A stretch of 64,000 nt of DNA from Lepidurus packardi (GCA_023053545.1 JAKZAN010000005.1:2790001-2854000); one strand, 5' to 3'; shown: positions 32,424 to 48,400, counted from the stretch's first letter. The notes: generated by a model not told the origin, from the sequence alone. Made by a program: numbers and translations.

Positions 32424-35400
32424 GATTCGAGTGGGCTCCCAAGCCTATAAGAAAAGAAATTTTATTACAGTCCATTAAGAGTTTTATGTTCTTCAGCCAA
32501 AGTGGTATTTAAGAGTTTTTGGTTTACATTTTCGGGGTAAAAATATACAAACTTTTAACCCTTGTTCTTTTAGGCCCTCGGAAATTTAATTTTTCGGTAA
32601 CTTCTTATTCCTTATACGAGTCATGTACTTAAACTCGACTCATTGCTGCATGCTATATCCTATGGCTTCTGCTTTTGTATGAGACCTAGAACCATGTTTC
32701 ATGCACTAGTGCTCCGAGAATGGTAGAGGGGCTTCTCTTGATATCTGCATCTCAATGAGTTATGCATTGGTCATGGTTGGCAAGACTCTGTCCCCAAAGC
32801 ACACAGCCCATCACGACTTATTTGCATAGGTTTGTCGAGCAGAACCGGCTTGGAAATCGACATATTGCTCAGGAAGGCGTGAAGAAATCTGAGCATCGTA
32901 AACCACCCTGCCGATTTCGCTTCGTGAGTTCCATAACTCTCTTTCCTTGATTTGCGCATAAAACTCAGACACACACAAAAAATAAAAACACCTACTCGCT
33001 ATGTTTTTAAGCTGTGTAATCCAACCCGTCTAGCTGATTGCTCCAAGCACCAAGTTCTCAATTCATTATATTTCGCTTGTCAGAATGTAAGTAAAGCTTA
33101 AAGAAATTTGCGGGGAAGAGCAGTATGCAATCCGATCCGCCATGCATTGCGAGGGCTGTTGTGCCACACATTTCATCCGGTTGGAGTAAACATCCCATAA
33201 CCTAAACATGGTTTATCACAAGCAGCCCCATAAACATTGAAAAAAAAAAACATGGCGCATCTGTGCGATGCCACAAGAAATCTATTGCCGGGGGGAAAAA
33301 TAACTGTTCAATGCTGCCCGTGATCTCATTCCAATTAAAATGACGGATCTCAAAAGAATCTTCGCACTTTACGGCTTACAAGCTGTTGATCTAACAAAGC
33401 TTTCCTTTCAAAAGAGGCTCACATGGTGGACACTATATGCACTATCAGGAAAGAGAAGGGGAGCGAAAAAAATGGATATGTGATACCTTGGCACGGGCTG
33501 ATGGCAATCCTCCTATATAACTGTTAAAATCGCCGGATCCTGACTTGCTTCTCTCCCATTTTTTTCCTTGAACCACTTGAAAGTTAACCGCCTTGCTTAT
33601 GTGTATCTATCTATATACGTTTCCAAAAACCGTCCACGAAACAAAAAAAGAAAAGCTCGTGTCTAACATATGCAAAGCAATACTAAAGTTGATGGAGCCC
33701 AGACAAGAGGAGTCTTTCAACTCTTTAGGATGTTATCCATGTCTATCTTCTTTCTTAGTGAAACAAAAGTAAAACATACAACAAGGCTTGGTTATTTAAG
33801 TTACAGCTTCCTATTCCGGAATCTATTGCTCTAAAAATAAATTAGGCCATGGTTCTCAGCGTATTTTTCATTAATCCGCAGTTGTGAAAAGAGCCATATA
33901 AATGAGAAACGAAAGGAAAAGAAGGCTAGGATTTCGGTGGTTTTAGGGCCAAATTGGGATCCGCTAACATAAAATCGTTGTCTGGGGTTTCTTTTTTACT
34001 TCTTCACCTTCTGCTCACAATCCCGGCAGTCCAACCCTGCACCTTGTGCTCATGCCCAACGGTCCCTAATAAGACGCGAGTCCTCATTTTCCTCCCAAGA
34101 TGACGGTCATTATCACCCATAATGCACGCTAGCCATAAAATCTGTTTCTTTTCCTCAGGTATGTTCAATGGTTCGTAGCGCCCTGTGAAAGAAATGAGCC
34201 TTTGGTGTCCTGGTTTGGGCACGATCTCATAGACTGAGATAATATTCCAAAAAAAGAAGAAGAGGAGGAAGAAGAACTTGACTACAGCAACCAAAGGGTC
34301 AGGCAACACCGCCCTATCGTAAATAATCCATGCACATAGCTGAATCAAAACCCATAGGGAACCTGTGGCCCTTTAACTAGAGTTAAGACAAAGCATGGCA
34401 TGTTTAATAGAAAGAGTTGGTTCGAAGAATTGGCACGATAATGAATTGCGTTTAGACGCCGCTTATACTGACTATAAGTAAGGAAAGATTGGGTCTTTTA
34501 ATTGTATATGGACATTGTTCGAGGAAGGAAACAATAGTATGCGTGGGAGCAAGACGAGGAAATTTAATGGCCCTTCAATGCTAGGAAATCTTGGGGGAAT
34601 TGGGGAAAAAGGGTATGGTATTATAAAGCAGGAGATGGGGCAAGACAATTCTGGGGAGTTCGTGATTAGCATGACAATGGCTCACGGGTTGTCTTCATAA
34701 ATCTTGCTTAGCTTAGCCTGAATCGCAGCTATATGTTGCATATTCATCCTTATGCCTTTAGCTGCCGTTCCAATACATTTTCTTTTAATACTGTTATTAT
34801 TAGAATACAGAGTGTTTTTTTCAGTTTGCCTAACACTGATGCGTTGCGCAAACACTGTTCATTTACTGTTGCATTGGCGAAACCTTGCAGGACACATTGA
34901 ACATTAAGACATTGACGAGTGATGCTTCAATAACTTTTGTTATTTACGAAGTAATTTTAATTAAGAAAGTAACTTTATATCATAATTCTCTGTTGTATAC
35001 CGGTCCCTTGTGTAGGTGGTAGTGTTTTTTTATACACCGAAAAAAAAAGTCTGAAGCACTTAAGGATTTGCAAATTTTAAGATTTCTCCTTCCCAGAAAC
35101 TGGTTTCCGGTTGGAAATAGCTCGCATAGTTAGCCAGATACTGCTTGACAGCATAATGAGCCACGAAGGTCTCCGTGAGCATGTTTGCTTCTTAGAAATT
35201 AATAAAAACAACAATAAAAAACAATGGATTTAACTCACGTTTCTATGCAAAATACAATAGTGAATATGCTAATGCAGGTTGTTCTGTAAATTCCACTAAA
35301 AATTGCACTGCGATTCCAGTATTTGCTAAAAACGCTTTATATCGATTCACTTCTGCTAAGTTTATGTAAACTGACACCTTTCACTGCGTAATTTGTCTTG

Positions 35401-35999
35401 GCGCGGGCAATGTATGCAAACGACCCAAAGCTGTATTTTGCTCACGACCGAAATGTTGGCTTGCTGCATTTCAACTGAGTCTGTGTCCAGAGAAAAAGAG
35501 AGCTTTTACATACCACAAGCCTGCACATTCACAGCCATGGACCCAACTGCAAACCACGGCGCTTCCCTTGTAAGAACATACCACTATTTTACAGATGTGC
35601 CTGTGAGCTAGCCCGCAGCAGACTTTTACGGACAGGAAAGGATGCGGAGGAGGACTTGGAAGACGTGATGTAGCACTGTATAATGTATTGGCCACCAAAA
35701 GTGGCTTGTAAAAAGCAGCAGGCGTCCAAAATGCGTGTAATTTATAACATGTTAATTGAGACCCGATCATTTGGTTCTCAAACGTCGGGATTGTATACCA
35801 TACGAATTGAGCAGGCACGAGGATTTTCAACACTTCTTAGCAAAGTTATTGTTTTCATGCCACAATCTTTCGTTGACATAGTCCCTCAAAGGTCCATCAA
35901 TTTCTGAGAAACTTTCCGCCACTTATTTTGGGTAACTTTTCAATTTAGCTTTCGCATACGCCAAAATATGTCAGGCAAATAGCAAGAGATTCTGAGAGG

Positions 36000-36110
36000 T
36001 TGACTAGAAAGTCGACTAACTTGGGTATAAGTAGACTAAAAAGTCGACTCAAAGTGGATACATAATCGACTTAGGCTTTTTCGGTCTACTTTGAGTGACT
36101 TTTAGGTGAT
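36000..36110. repeat. Patch of degenerate AGTCGACT / AGTAGACT units
   Basis: Repeated GACTAGAAAGTCGACT, GTAGACTAAAAAGTCGACTC and ATCGACTTAGG-like words, partly self-complementary because GTCGAC is a palindrome. Confidence 0.5.
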
Positions 36111-36574
36111 TCCATTAAAATCCTGACCCATCTGAACCGCTCCTTCAAAATTTCCTAGACTTTTATCAAATTTTGAACCAGTTTTTTTTTTAGAGAATAA
36201 CCATCAGAATTGTGTTCCCATGCCAAATAGAAAAAAGCCAAATCCGGGTTTCAGGAACGTTTACCAGCCAAAGTAGGGTCTAACAACTAGCATGTAAACA
36301 CGGCCTAAGCTGATACTGTTATTACGTAATTAGAATTCAAGTTCTCGCCTTTATGTTTCTATAACTACCTCTAATTCCATAATTCCAAATTGGGTTAATA
36401 CCAAAGCTAGACGGTACAAGTTAATGAACATTAATTGCTCACATCTAGAAAGGGTATAGGATGGACTTGCAATGTAAATTCCGTTTTAATCTTAATCTCT
36501 AAATAAAATTATATCTCCGCAAAGCTACAGCTTTAGCTATATCGGAAATTTCTGTTTTGTTATGCTTTTCACGT

Positions 36575-36632
36575 CTTTTCTTTAGTGGTTTCTTTTCTTT
36601 TCTTTAGTGGTTTCTTTTCTTTTCTTTAGTGG
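36575..36632 (+). repeat. Three-copy 22-bp tandem repeat
   Basis: TCTTTAGTGGTTTCTTTTCT-type units repeat with the TTTAGTGG core at 22-bp intervals. A minisatellite; copies are nearly identical. Confidence 0.8.
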
Positions 36633-39600
36633 TCTTCACCAGTGGTTTGGTGGAGAATGGCGTTGGAGAAAATTCGGTACTGGCCTTGTCTACTACCCCT
36701 TGGTCTCCAACTCTCCCTCTTCCCTCCTGAAAATTCTTGGGTTTTCGACGATGTAAACTCGAAAATTAAACCAGCCGTAGATTTGAGTGTCCTTTCCCTC
36801 TCCTACTTTCTCCCTCCCACCCCACCATCCCCTGTCTGATCTTCACTACCATTTCAAGCGAAGCAAGGCAGCGTCGGATTGCTGAAGTCTGCATACCGCC
36901 AATCACCCACCAACATGTCAAGGGAGACGCTTATAAGGGAGCTCTGGAGTCCATACCTCTAGCTAAAAGGACACATGCTAGATTTTGCAGCCCAAAGAAA
37001 TGGGTAAAATTACTTTTCTCTTTAAAAAGCCTCAAGTAACCTAATCTACGACTCGTTCTTTAACGTACATCGCAGATGATAAGGTTAGCTTCGACGTTGT
37101 GTAACTGTCAAACGCTGCATTCATGATTGTGTGAGGACGTAACGTGAATCTTTAAGGTCACACGTGAAGTTGCGAGAAGCAACGATACCAAGTGAGAAGT
37201 AAGAGCAATCGACCACAGAAAAGGCCACAGGCCGAAATTATAATGATGCGGCACTACAGCGATGATGATGACCACTTCCGCCATGCCCCATGCAGCAGCA
37301 GCACTAACAGACGAAGATACAGCAACCTTTGCAATGAATTACAACCAGAAAACTACCATTCTAATGGCAAGGTTGCGGGCAAGAGCCAAGAAAACATGCA
37401 GTAGCTTCAACATATAACCCTTCGGGGTAAGAGGCTTCTCAACTTCGTGATTCCCATGTGTTCTGGGGAATTAAGCTTCCCGTTGCTGCTCGCACACAAG
37501 AAGTAATTCTATTTTTTTTTGTGTTCTCTGGAAGATCCCAAGATCACCAACCACACCTCCGAAAAAAATAAATTAGAAAAATGGCTATGTGTGTTAATCG
37601 CTCTTCCCATCTTCCGTCATCCAAACTACCTTGATCGTCAATACCGATCCTGGCTTCAATATATATCCTGTTTTATGGTTATAAGCTAGTAGCTTTATGT
37701 TGAGTTTAAAAGTTATTTTTTGGAGCCAAAAGGAGCTCAATACAATGTAGTAGCTTAGTAAAAAAAACGAGCACGTTTTATTGAAAAATGTCATCTTCAT
37801 CTTCCCTAGCAAAATTTTCTTCAAAATTTTCATCCCTATTTCCAGTGTGTTCAAGAGAATAATGAAGCTTATGTTGAGAGACTAAATTCACAAAACTATC
37901 CATCTATTTTGAGAGTGATAGGTAGCTGACAAAGTGATAGAGCTTAGTAAAGATAACATGAAAAGTTTTGGTTTAAAAAAAGTTTACTAAGCTAGTATCG
38001 TAGTAAAGAGTGGTCGCTTATAACCGTAAAACAGCGTACATATAATTTTCAATATGCACCTACAAATATACTCTTCGCTTTTGCTCCTGTGTCTGAAAAT
38101 TCCTCATCTGAGTGGGTTGTCCCCAATAGAATTTTAAAGTTTCGGTCGATTCCTGAAAACCTCTGATTTTCCTGTGTTTAGAAACCGGTGGGGGTTTGCC
38201 TCTTCCTGATTCCTGTTTTGTTCTCAGGGAAGCGACAATGGGATGCTGTTTAAAGCCGTCTCTGGGGAATGGAAGGGGTCCTTAAAAGGCCAACAAGACC
38301 AGTAGCATGAACCCTGATGGGCATGTGCATGTCGTGCTTCATAAATTCACGTGAACGTGAATTAGTGCTCAGTAGAAAACCCTTAGAAAAACCTCAGCAG
38401 CTAAAGCCAGAGGCTGCTACCATCCTAATTACGACCACTGGGGAAGAAACCCATAAGCTGAACCAACCAAGTCTTGTGATGTACCTTATTCCGTGTGGTA
38501 AAAACCAGTAGAACTTCCAACACCAAAACCCAGCAATCTTTTGGGACTTTGGCTTATAGTGTGGGTGAAAAGCAACCCTGGGACCCATGTGGTCATCGGA
38601 CACCTTACACTTTGGTTCCTCCGGTTCCTGCCATATATAGAACACCCCCATCCGTTATCTAGATTCTTCTCCTTCTCTTTTTCGTTTCACTTGTTAATGA
38701 ACCGCAGAGGAAATGAAGCGCACAGTTCTGGACAAGGAAAGCTGTTGCTGTTTCTCTTTCTAGTTCGGGGCAAGTGTTTGATCAAGAGCTTACTGAATAG
38801 ACAAACTTTTAAAACGTGATTGTGTTTTCACAGTAGGGATCACTTGCTTCTTCAGTACCTTGTCCTGCACGCCAAAACTCTATTTTGTGTGTGGTCTGCA
38901 GGTTCATTCTGTTTGCCATGACCTCCGAGGTTTTTACTCTTTCCTTTAAACCCGGCGTTGTCTCGATGCCTACTCTCTTCCTATTCCGAGTAATGTATTT
39001 CTAATGGTTGAAATTCTTTTGTCCCCTTACCATCATTTGTTGTAAAAGGGCAGATCTTATCACGGTAAGACCCGTAAGGACAACGGTTATGCTTCTGTAT
39101 TGGAAGTTGTGTTTTTCTTGCGAAGAAATTTCAAGTAATGTACAAAAGACATGCGTGCTGACTCCAAACTATAATCAGGGGTCATGTATTGTGCTTATCA
39201 CGAACGCCATTTTGCTTGTCAACTGTCACACTCTCCAGTATTCCCCACTTCCCAGAGTATAGCAATTCCTCTTTGTTGTTGAATCCAATTTTTTGCTTGA
39301 TCTCAGGTGATCGAGCGATGTCTGTCCAGGGGTTAAAGATGGTTAACAAGAGGGTAAAAGTGGTGTAACCTCGCCCGGTTAACCTTTAATTGGAGATTTT
39401 GGCTTATGGGTCACGTATGCCGACCTTTGTGCCCGGGATCCGGCATTGTTATTGAGCTCTCTCCTAAGAATGGAGGCCTTTTTAAAAGCACTCTACCATT
39501 ATATTGTGTAGCAAGGGCTCACAACTTGAAAATGACGTACTAGTGAAGACGCATAGAATTGTGGTGTTTAACAATAACCGCGTCAGTTAGGAGCACGTAA

Positions 39601-41696
39601 AAGGTCGCTATTGTCGAGTTGGAGCTTGTAAGATGGATGGCTTTTGATATTCAGATGACTTCATCGCTTAAGCGGAGGAAGTTTTCTTGTTTCCTTAACA
39701 ATATTCTTTTCTCAAGCCCTGAACTTACGTGTGGGTATGTATTGCAAAGTAATAGTTCAAAAATGTGTTGAATGAATTCCATTCTGAATTAAGATAAACT
39801 GTTATTGGCGTGAAATTTCCTTTTCTGCGTGGTAAGTGGCTTTGAAACCTTGAATATAAAATTCGCACAGACTTTACTGAAAAGAAAGAATTTAATTCAA
39901 GCTTATTCAAAAGTATCTTTCCGTTCATCAGAATCCCGAGTTCAGTGACCGTAATTGAATTTGCAGAGAGGTTGTTGTTTGCATAAAACCCGCAAGTTTC
40001 CAATGGAGTATATAATTTGCGAAATATAAATTCGATAGAGTTTGAAGGATAAGGTAATACCCAACAGAGAAGAAATCTAAGTTGTCTAATTTAGTATGTA
40101 GCAATCTGGAAAGATCGAGAAGTGTAATGAAGTCGTGCTGGCGGAAAGAAAGGTTCCACATAAATTTGTCGTGATGGAGATTTTACAAAAGAGTGCCGAA
40201 TCAAGATCGAAAATTTGTACTATCAACAAGAAACATTATTTAACATCTCGGATGTATTTTCTCATCTCAGAATGCTGAGTAGAAACTTCTTTCACACGGC
40301 CGTTAGATAGCCGCGGGAGGATCTCCATTTGTGCCCAGGAAAGGTAATTTACCTTTCACCCCAAATCACGACATGTGGAAGTCTCGTTCTCCGTTCTCCC
40401 CTACTCTAAGATTCTTTCCTTAACAAAAAAAATACAGCGACCCGCAACCAGAACTGAAAAGCCAAGAGCCACCTGTTCGCCCATTCTTTTCTACAGCGTC
40501 GTTAGGTTGCGAGCATAAACGCCAAAAAGATAAAAAAATAGTTGATTTTGAGCATGCAGTCATAAATTTCTCAAATGTGAAGCTAAGGTAAAACGCTGTA
40601 ACGGCCCACCCCCTAAAATAAGACTGAAAGTTAGCTTTCTGGAAAGCTGTGGCATGGTTCCTTTATAAAATTCTGCCGTAAACTTTTAATCGTAGCGAGG
40701 TTACTACTCGTCAGCTAAAAAGTCCCTCATTTCATTTTAATGGTACCGTTGCCTGTTTACTATGGAAAATAGACGGCATGCTACGGTTATTAAAATTTGT
40801 ATTGTACAGCTGTACGTTACTTGGTTGAAAATCACTTATCAGCAATAGTACAAGTACCCATAAGTTTTCTGAGGCGATATTACAATTATAAGGAGGTATC
40901 TGTTAGATTCCGGAACGTCTTTGTGGAAGGGCGGACAATGTTTGATCAATCCCTGCAACGTTAGGGGCATTATTAGCATATGGGTGGCGTCGTGGACCTC
41001 GCCGAGATCTGTCGAGGTTCAAAACTTGTACCTGACTTGCAACCGTGGGATTACGAGGTCGAAATGACCCTTGACTGATCCCCAGACCAAACTTTTCTAT
41101 GAGTTAAAAAAAGTCCGCAGGCGAGTTTGTCTATTTAGCCAGGGGCAGTGTTCCTGCTTTTCCCCCATTTTCTTTTTTAAATGGATGGTAATCATTGTCG
41201 ACATTATTGTCGTTATTATATTTTATAGGTAATAAACTTTATCGTCTTTAAGCTTGTGTCTGTATCAGGAGTCCTTTTGACCTCGCTCTTAATACGATGC
41301 ATGAATGGGAGGTTAATAGTAGCACTTCTGCCCTTCACGATAAGACAAGTAATACAGGAAGTTGTTTCAGGTTTTTAAAATAATCATGGACTGTTCTTCG
41401 CATTACAATGATTATATAAAATAGTTCACATTTTGTGTTACAAGCGGTGCTTCTATTAATTTCGCTATTATCATTATAAAGGGGACGAGGTAAGGAACCT
41501 ACAAATATGAATGAAATATTTTTTGTACTTCGCGCGTTAACCGATAGTGTCGCTGAAATTTAATTAATTTGCAATCGAAATAGTTATTACGGTTGTTGAT
41601 AGGTGGCTCTAAGTACTTGCCAGATAAATCTTTGTGTTTACAAGTGAAAAATAGGTCGCAACGTGCTGGGAAAAATAGCTTTACAACCTTAAAAAA

Positions 41697-42511
<815 letters not shown>

Positions 42512-42602
42512 GGAAGAAACCAGTGTCTTTCCCTTCTGAGAAGGGGTTGACATGATTTGTGTCATGCCTCCTGTACGTCATGGGATTCCTTGGCCCTATG
42601 GA

Positions 42603-42608
42603 AATAAA
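42603..42608 (+). terminator. Poly(A) signal for NAA10
   Basis: AATAAA, 92 nt after the NAA10 stop codon. Confidence 0.55.
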
Positions 42609-45416
42609 TAGGTTCAATCACATGTTCGAGACCGTGACGTCAAGAACCAGGAATACGCCTTAGAATGGCCTCTCATGTAACAAAAAGTAGAACTTATGCT
42701 TTCTGTTTTGACACGTTGACAATTTTATCTGCCGAAAAGGGACCCCCGACAAAAGAACACGTGTCTTTCTACTCTCGGACATTGAAAGACGTTCTATTCT
42801 GAACGATGAACACTTTAGAGTAATTCTTTCCTTTTAAGGAGTGCTTAGTTTCGCGGTTGCCCACGACTGGGTGGTTTAAATGTGTGGCTTGGACATGGGC
42901 CTCTACGTAAATGGCACATTATGTCACCCTCGTAATTACAGTGTACACCTTCTTGTAATTTTGTTGGAAAAAATTGAAAGGACCTAATTTGAGAGCACCT
43001 AATTTAGTTGAAGAAAAACAGGGGTGCCAAAAATGTGGGGCTAAGACGTTCGGGACCTTACGGCCCTGAGGAAAAAATGATTCGAGACTTGAGTTCTAAT
43101 GTGTAGAACTGATATTTCGTAGCATTACGTACTGCACGCGACGCAGCAGGTCACGGACATGGATGGAATATTATCGGTGACCATTTCGTGATGGGTTCGT
43201 CTCGATTGCCAAAATAGATGCGTATGCTTCCGGTTTAAGTTGCTATTTCGGGTAAGCCGCAGTGAAGGCTGCGAGACCCAAGAGGACGGGATGAATCACG
43301 AAGGAACAGAAACCCCCATTGACTCACCATTTTTAGCTTTACCAATTAAACAAGAGCCTAAAAATTCTTTGGCTACGGGGAGTAGTAGTTTGGGGCAGAC
43401 TGGAATTAGCTGCGTATTTAAAGAGAGAAACGTAGCTTGGAAACCCTTTTTTTAAGTCACCGAGGTTTGCTACAGTCAAGAATTGCAATATCTAATAATA
43501 AAATATGACCAATAAAAAATATCTATATACTAGAAATTTTACTATATTTAGAAATTTTACTGTTTTTTGTCTACTAGGAGTATACTGTTGTGTAAGAAAA
43601 TAAGAATCTTTGTGAGTAGGAAGGAAGAAGGAAATAATTCTGCTTGTGTGTGTCAAGGTAGGTGTGTAGGCGAGTAGGAATGTAATAAACACTAGGTTAG
43701 AGCGTACATGTTTAGTGATTGTGATAGTCAGCAACCAACGTCACGTTTGGAAACTTCTCGCACCTTTCCTTGTTATTTACTCCTTCTCTTTTTATTTCAC
43801 TAGAAAGGGATTCCAATTTAGTAAATGTTGAGATCACCAGGCCGCTGAGATCATCAAGTTTTCAGAACGGGCCATTCATGGACAGGTCTGCTGATCTTTA
43901 ATATTTAAGGTTTTTCAGCCGTCCTACCCTTATAAATCAAGGAAACTCTTAAGAAAAATTTGTAAATTGCCGTCTTAAGCTAGCAGTTGTGGATATTATT
44001 TTTCTATTATCCACATGCTCAATTTTTAGAAAAGTGATCCCTCTGGATCTCGTCCATACATAGGGGCGTCGAGTAACCGTTAATCAGACTGGGTAAATTA
44101 TCCTTTGCAAATATGAGTTTTTTGTACGGTTATGCTGACGTACTATTAAGCACATACAGACAGAAGATAGAAACAAGTCCTCGATGACGAAACTATAGAC
44201 CATTCTGCAACTTTGCATGCGGCTTTGCTTTCAATGGGCGGTGCCGTATTCCGCTGTGTGGGTGTTCAATGACTTGCAGTTTTGAAGCTTTTATAAATTG
44301 GATTAATTATGTATAATCAAGTGGATACTTGTGTAGCTGTCTTTTACTTTGAATTTTATTAGGCATGTCCTGATTGAAAGAAGCGGAATAGGCGGTGAAT
44401 TTAGAACTGGAGTTTTTCCGTAGTTGGGGTGCGTGCGAAGCGCAAACGGACTTGCAAATATGGCCTCTGTGGAGTACTTGTGCAGTGAATGAAGTTGGTG
44501 CTCATTGAGCATTGGCCTCATGTCAGCACAAGTGCCAAAAGAGTGTACCTAATCGCATTCATATTACTGTTAAAATTATAAGGCAAAGTTTAGAACATGC
44601 AAGTGAAGTCGATTTGTAAGGATCTATACGTAATTTTACGGGCTGCGCGAACTTTTTCTGAGCAGCAAGGGAAGAAAGGGGTTCCCCATTTGCGGTATCA
44701 GTGCAGTTATTTCCTAGAACGATCTTATGTATGCCTTTTACCACTGAAACCTTATTAGAACGAGCCTTTAATTTGTGAATTCGTGTACTGTGTTTACCAT
44801 TGCAATTGTTGTTCATGGATCATATTGTGAAAGTGAAGTACGCACCTTAAGCGCCCCAAGCTGCGTGAAAATAGCCAGAAAGGATTCTCAATGTCAATGG
44901 TACAAGTACTGACACATCACTTGAGAAAAAGAACTGGGTAAATGAACCCTTTACATTACACATTAGTAAGTTTATCAGGCGGGAAAAACCCTTATTGTTT
45001 TCCCTAGTGTTTTGTACTGTTGTCACAAGTTCCATATAAAGAAGGTTTTATAGAAATTCCGGCGTCTACAATAACGGATCTCTTGTGTGAATGGCAATGC
45101 TCTCCAGCCCGTTATTTGCATATTCAAGTTGAAAAGCAAACGCAAACCGCCGGGCCACGTGAGATGTATTATTTGTCCAACTCACGTCATCAATGTGGTA
45201 AGCAAAGCGTGAGCGAAACTAAAGTAAATGGTAAGTCAAGGAAGTGAAAAACGGAGACTTTTTCTTGGGAGTTTATAATGTAACCGACCTCTACCTCATG
45301 TCTTTTCACGAGCCCACATTTTGCTCCTGGTTTCCATCTTTCGTCCTGGTGACTTGGTACGGTCTTTTGACGTATTAGCTAAGCGTGAGTTGCCATTGCA
45401 TCTTAACAGGTTCACG

Positions 45417-45443
45417 AAAAAAAAAAAAAAAAAAAAAAAAAAA
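45417..45443 (+). repeat. Poly-A run of 27
   Basis: Unbroken A run. It may be the tail of a retroposed sequence, but no upstream source gene or target duplication was identified. Confidence 0.8.
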
Positions 45444-48400
45444 CGCTGTATACCAGTGGCGGCACTAGCCTGTCCAAGGCGCATTCTTAGGACTTGAATC
45501 GTCCGGCTTTGGGATTCTGGAAGACTGTTCGGGGTACAGTACATGCCTTCCCTCGAAGGGTGACGATGTCATGTTTTTCTTACCTTTCTGGTCTTCTTTT
45601 TCAGTTCCCAGATTTATCCTTGGATATCTGGGGTACGTAAGTAAATGAGACGAGCACCCGTAAATTCGTTGTTTTGCAGCAGCCAGGTTTCCCTGTAAAT
45701 CCCTGCTTCCCATTAATCTAGGGAGCTCCCTAATGATTCACCCCAAATAGGGAGTTGATGTATATCTCGAGCTCCGTGTAATTATAAGTGTTTGTTTTGT
45801 TGTTGTTTTTCCTAAAGGGACCTTTATATATACCTACCGCTTGAGAAACTTACGAGTGTAAGGGCCAGCGAAGGTCGTTTTTTCAGTAGAATCTCGAGAA
45901 AAAAATAAAAAAAAAAATAGAAGAACGGAGCACGCTATCAAATAAGAAGGCCGCAACGCTTCCTTTTCTAGTTAGAGCTCAACACTTTGTGGAGACAACT
46001 AGGTCAGCAGACATTTTTCCGTCCGCTGGAGGGGCTTCCGAAGCTAACGTTCACTAGACATTTCTGATAAAGGATAGAAAACAGTGTGTCTGAGGCCGTT
46101 TCTTGAATGACTGTCGTCTCTCTTTTGCCATAACTGAGGCAGGGAACTAGGATCCATTATGTTCCCTGCTACTGCAGTTCGTGATAATTTGAGCGTCTCT
46201 CACATGTCATGTCCGGTACAGGTGTCTTGATTGAAACCTGTGACCTTTTCAATTCGAACTTTTTTTTTACTGTAATTGTCTTAAATTATATTCCGAACTT
46301 TTCTTTTGTGATAAAAAGATAAAAGAACTTGTCGAATATGGGGAGCTAATTCCCTTTTCATTCAGCTTCCTTTGCAACTTGCCTGAAGAAGTGTGTGTGA
46401 TACTGCTTATCATCGTGGATGACGAAGCTTCTCACTTCATTGAATTGTACATTAAGCAATGCCGCAGGAAAGGTGAACGAGCATAGGCAACCTGTTACTT
46501 CATGCGTTTAGACGATGGTACCGCAAAATGCTATGTATCCATATGAACCCACGGCAATGCAAGCAGTCGCCATCGGACAGCAGGTGGAAGTTCGGGGCTT
46601 TCGGGTTTCCCCCATTAGTTTCTTAACACACGGACAAATAAATAAAGGGTGACAGATTTGTTACTGCAAATATGGCAGCATAACAACCCAATGTGCTTTC
46701 TTAACATGTGTCCTCATTTCCAAGCATTGCGGTGCATGGTACATGTATTGTAATACTGCTTGAGAAAACCCCGGGTCAAGATATAAGAGACATTGGCACG
46801 AGAGAAAAGTCACCTTCGCTTTTTGCGGTATGGCCCTCGTTAAAAGGTACATTGTAAGGTGCCATTGCCAGGTGCTTTGTAAGAAGCTGATGGATCTATA
46901 ACCAGTGTGAATTGCAAATAAGCCATGAGAGACTTGAAAAAAATCCGCACAAGTCTTGGCACATTCCTATCTTCGACTGCCATCTTAAACTACGGCACAT
47001 TTTTCGGACCTTAGGAAAAGTGCTTAGCAAATTGCACGGGGTTTCCTTCCACGGGGTTTCCAAGTAGAATCTGCATAATTTCTGTGGATTGTGGTGCTTG
47101 CCACGCGTGGTACAGCGTCTGTCGGCACCTGCTCCTCCCGCGAAAGAAAACCTTGCGTGTCTCTCTGTAAAGGACCCCGCGTAGGGGATTTTCTTTTCGA
47201 TTACGTTGGAGGAGGGAAAAGTCCCTCTTCCCTGCTGAAAAACAATAGATATATCGGTAGTGAAACGCTCAAACAACAATGTCACACATACGTATAAATA
47301 CATAATGCAAATGCATATTTGGAAGTTCTTTCTGATTTACCGCTGCTATGCTTGCATGACGCTATTGTTTGGGGGGGAATTACGTATACTCATTTTTGTC
47401 CCAAGAGCAAGGACGGGCAATTAAATGGCGTATCAATTTTGCTTTCCTTTAAACCTTTCCTTGAGTAAATGTCTTTTACCTTCCGAATAATAGATTAAGT
47501 TAGCATTTTGAACTTGGTTGTATTTATTTATTTTACAAAATTAATGTCGAGTTTATTTTTTTCGTCAATTTAGTTTATTTTGTTACTTATAACAAGGCCC
47601 GTTACCCAAGCTTGAAAAATTGGTTGAAAATGTGGGGGTTTAACCCGGAAAATTGGAGGTCTGTGGCAATTATAGGTTATGGCTTGTTTCATTGAGAAGT
47701 TTAGGTTAAAATCTCCTCCGAGAAAAAAGAAAGTCAAGGAAGCATTTTAATAAGGCCGTCACGACGTTTCGTGGTGTCGCGTTTTGTTGGCTGTATTAAA
47801 GCATAGAAGAAAAGGGAAGTTGATCTATAAGGGGGGAAAGGCTGTAATTGTTAACTGCATGGCAGGCGTCGATGGCACCGCGGCTGTTTCCTTGGACTGA
47901 CTACGGTCTCCGGGAGACTTGGGGAAATACGTCAAATAAGGGGCTCACGATTAGACAACGCGGTCCCTGTTTGGATGAAGAAGCTCAATTGGTCACGGGT
48001 GTCAACCCTTTACAACTATCGTGGCGCTCCACAGTACATAAGCATATACCTGGTGCAAAGTAACGCCATACTTTGACTTAGATCCTGGTTCAGATCGCAA
48101 AGGATATGGCACTCGGGCCTCGTGCCTTTTGTTTTTTCTTATTATTAGACGTTTGACTAGAGTGTGCAATTTCTTGTCGGGAAGTTTAAGATGCGTAACA
48201 AGATTAGTTTACCGTAAAAGTCTCTGGGTTTGACTGGTTTTGCTTAATACTTTCAACCGTCATGTACGAATTATTGGGGGAAATCCAAGCCGGGAATGGC
48301 TAGTCTGGAAAACCCCGAGAAGCGAGAACGTAAGAATGTATTGCTCCCGAAGTGAGTAACTTGGTCTAACTCTTTTCCTTTCTTTCTTTCGTTCTCTTTT

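Larger units (their letters stand above)
32424..41696. other. 9.3 kb without recognisable genes
   Basis: Only short open frames of biased or random composition. I found no frame with splice-consistent neighbours or a known motif. It contains a tandem repeat at 36575-36632, an AGTCGACT-rich patch at about 36000-36110, and scattered homopolymers. The first 220 bp carry the NTAN1 promoter region, which is duplicated at 26.7-26.9 kb. It could hold long non-coding RNAs, large UTRs or distant enhancers; the sequence does not decide. Confidence 0.4.

Noticed and set aside
14734-33080. Shared 17-bp word CACCAAGTTCTCAATTC at about 14734 and 33050
   Set aside because: Similarity does not extend clearly into the flanks; too short to call a repeat family.
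34004-34348. 114-codon minus-strand frame with a hydrophobic stretch
   Set aside because: Hydrophobic stretch comes from a GAAGAAGAGGAGGAAG purine tract read antisense; no other support.
40980-41060. tRNA-like GGTTCAAAAC with nearby short stems
   Set aside because: No acceptor stem or anticodon arm could be built; coincidence.
46896-47303. 135-codon minus-strand frame
   Set aside because: Longest frame of the desert but no motif, mixed composition and a competing plus-strand frame.
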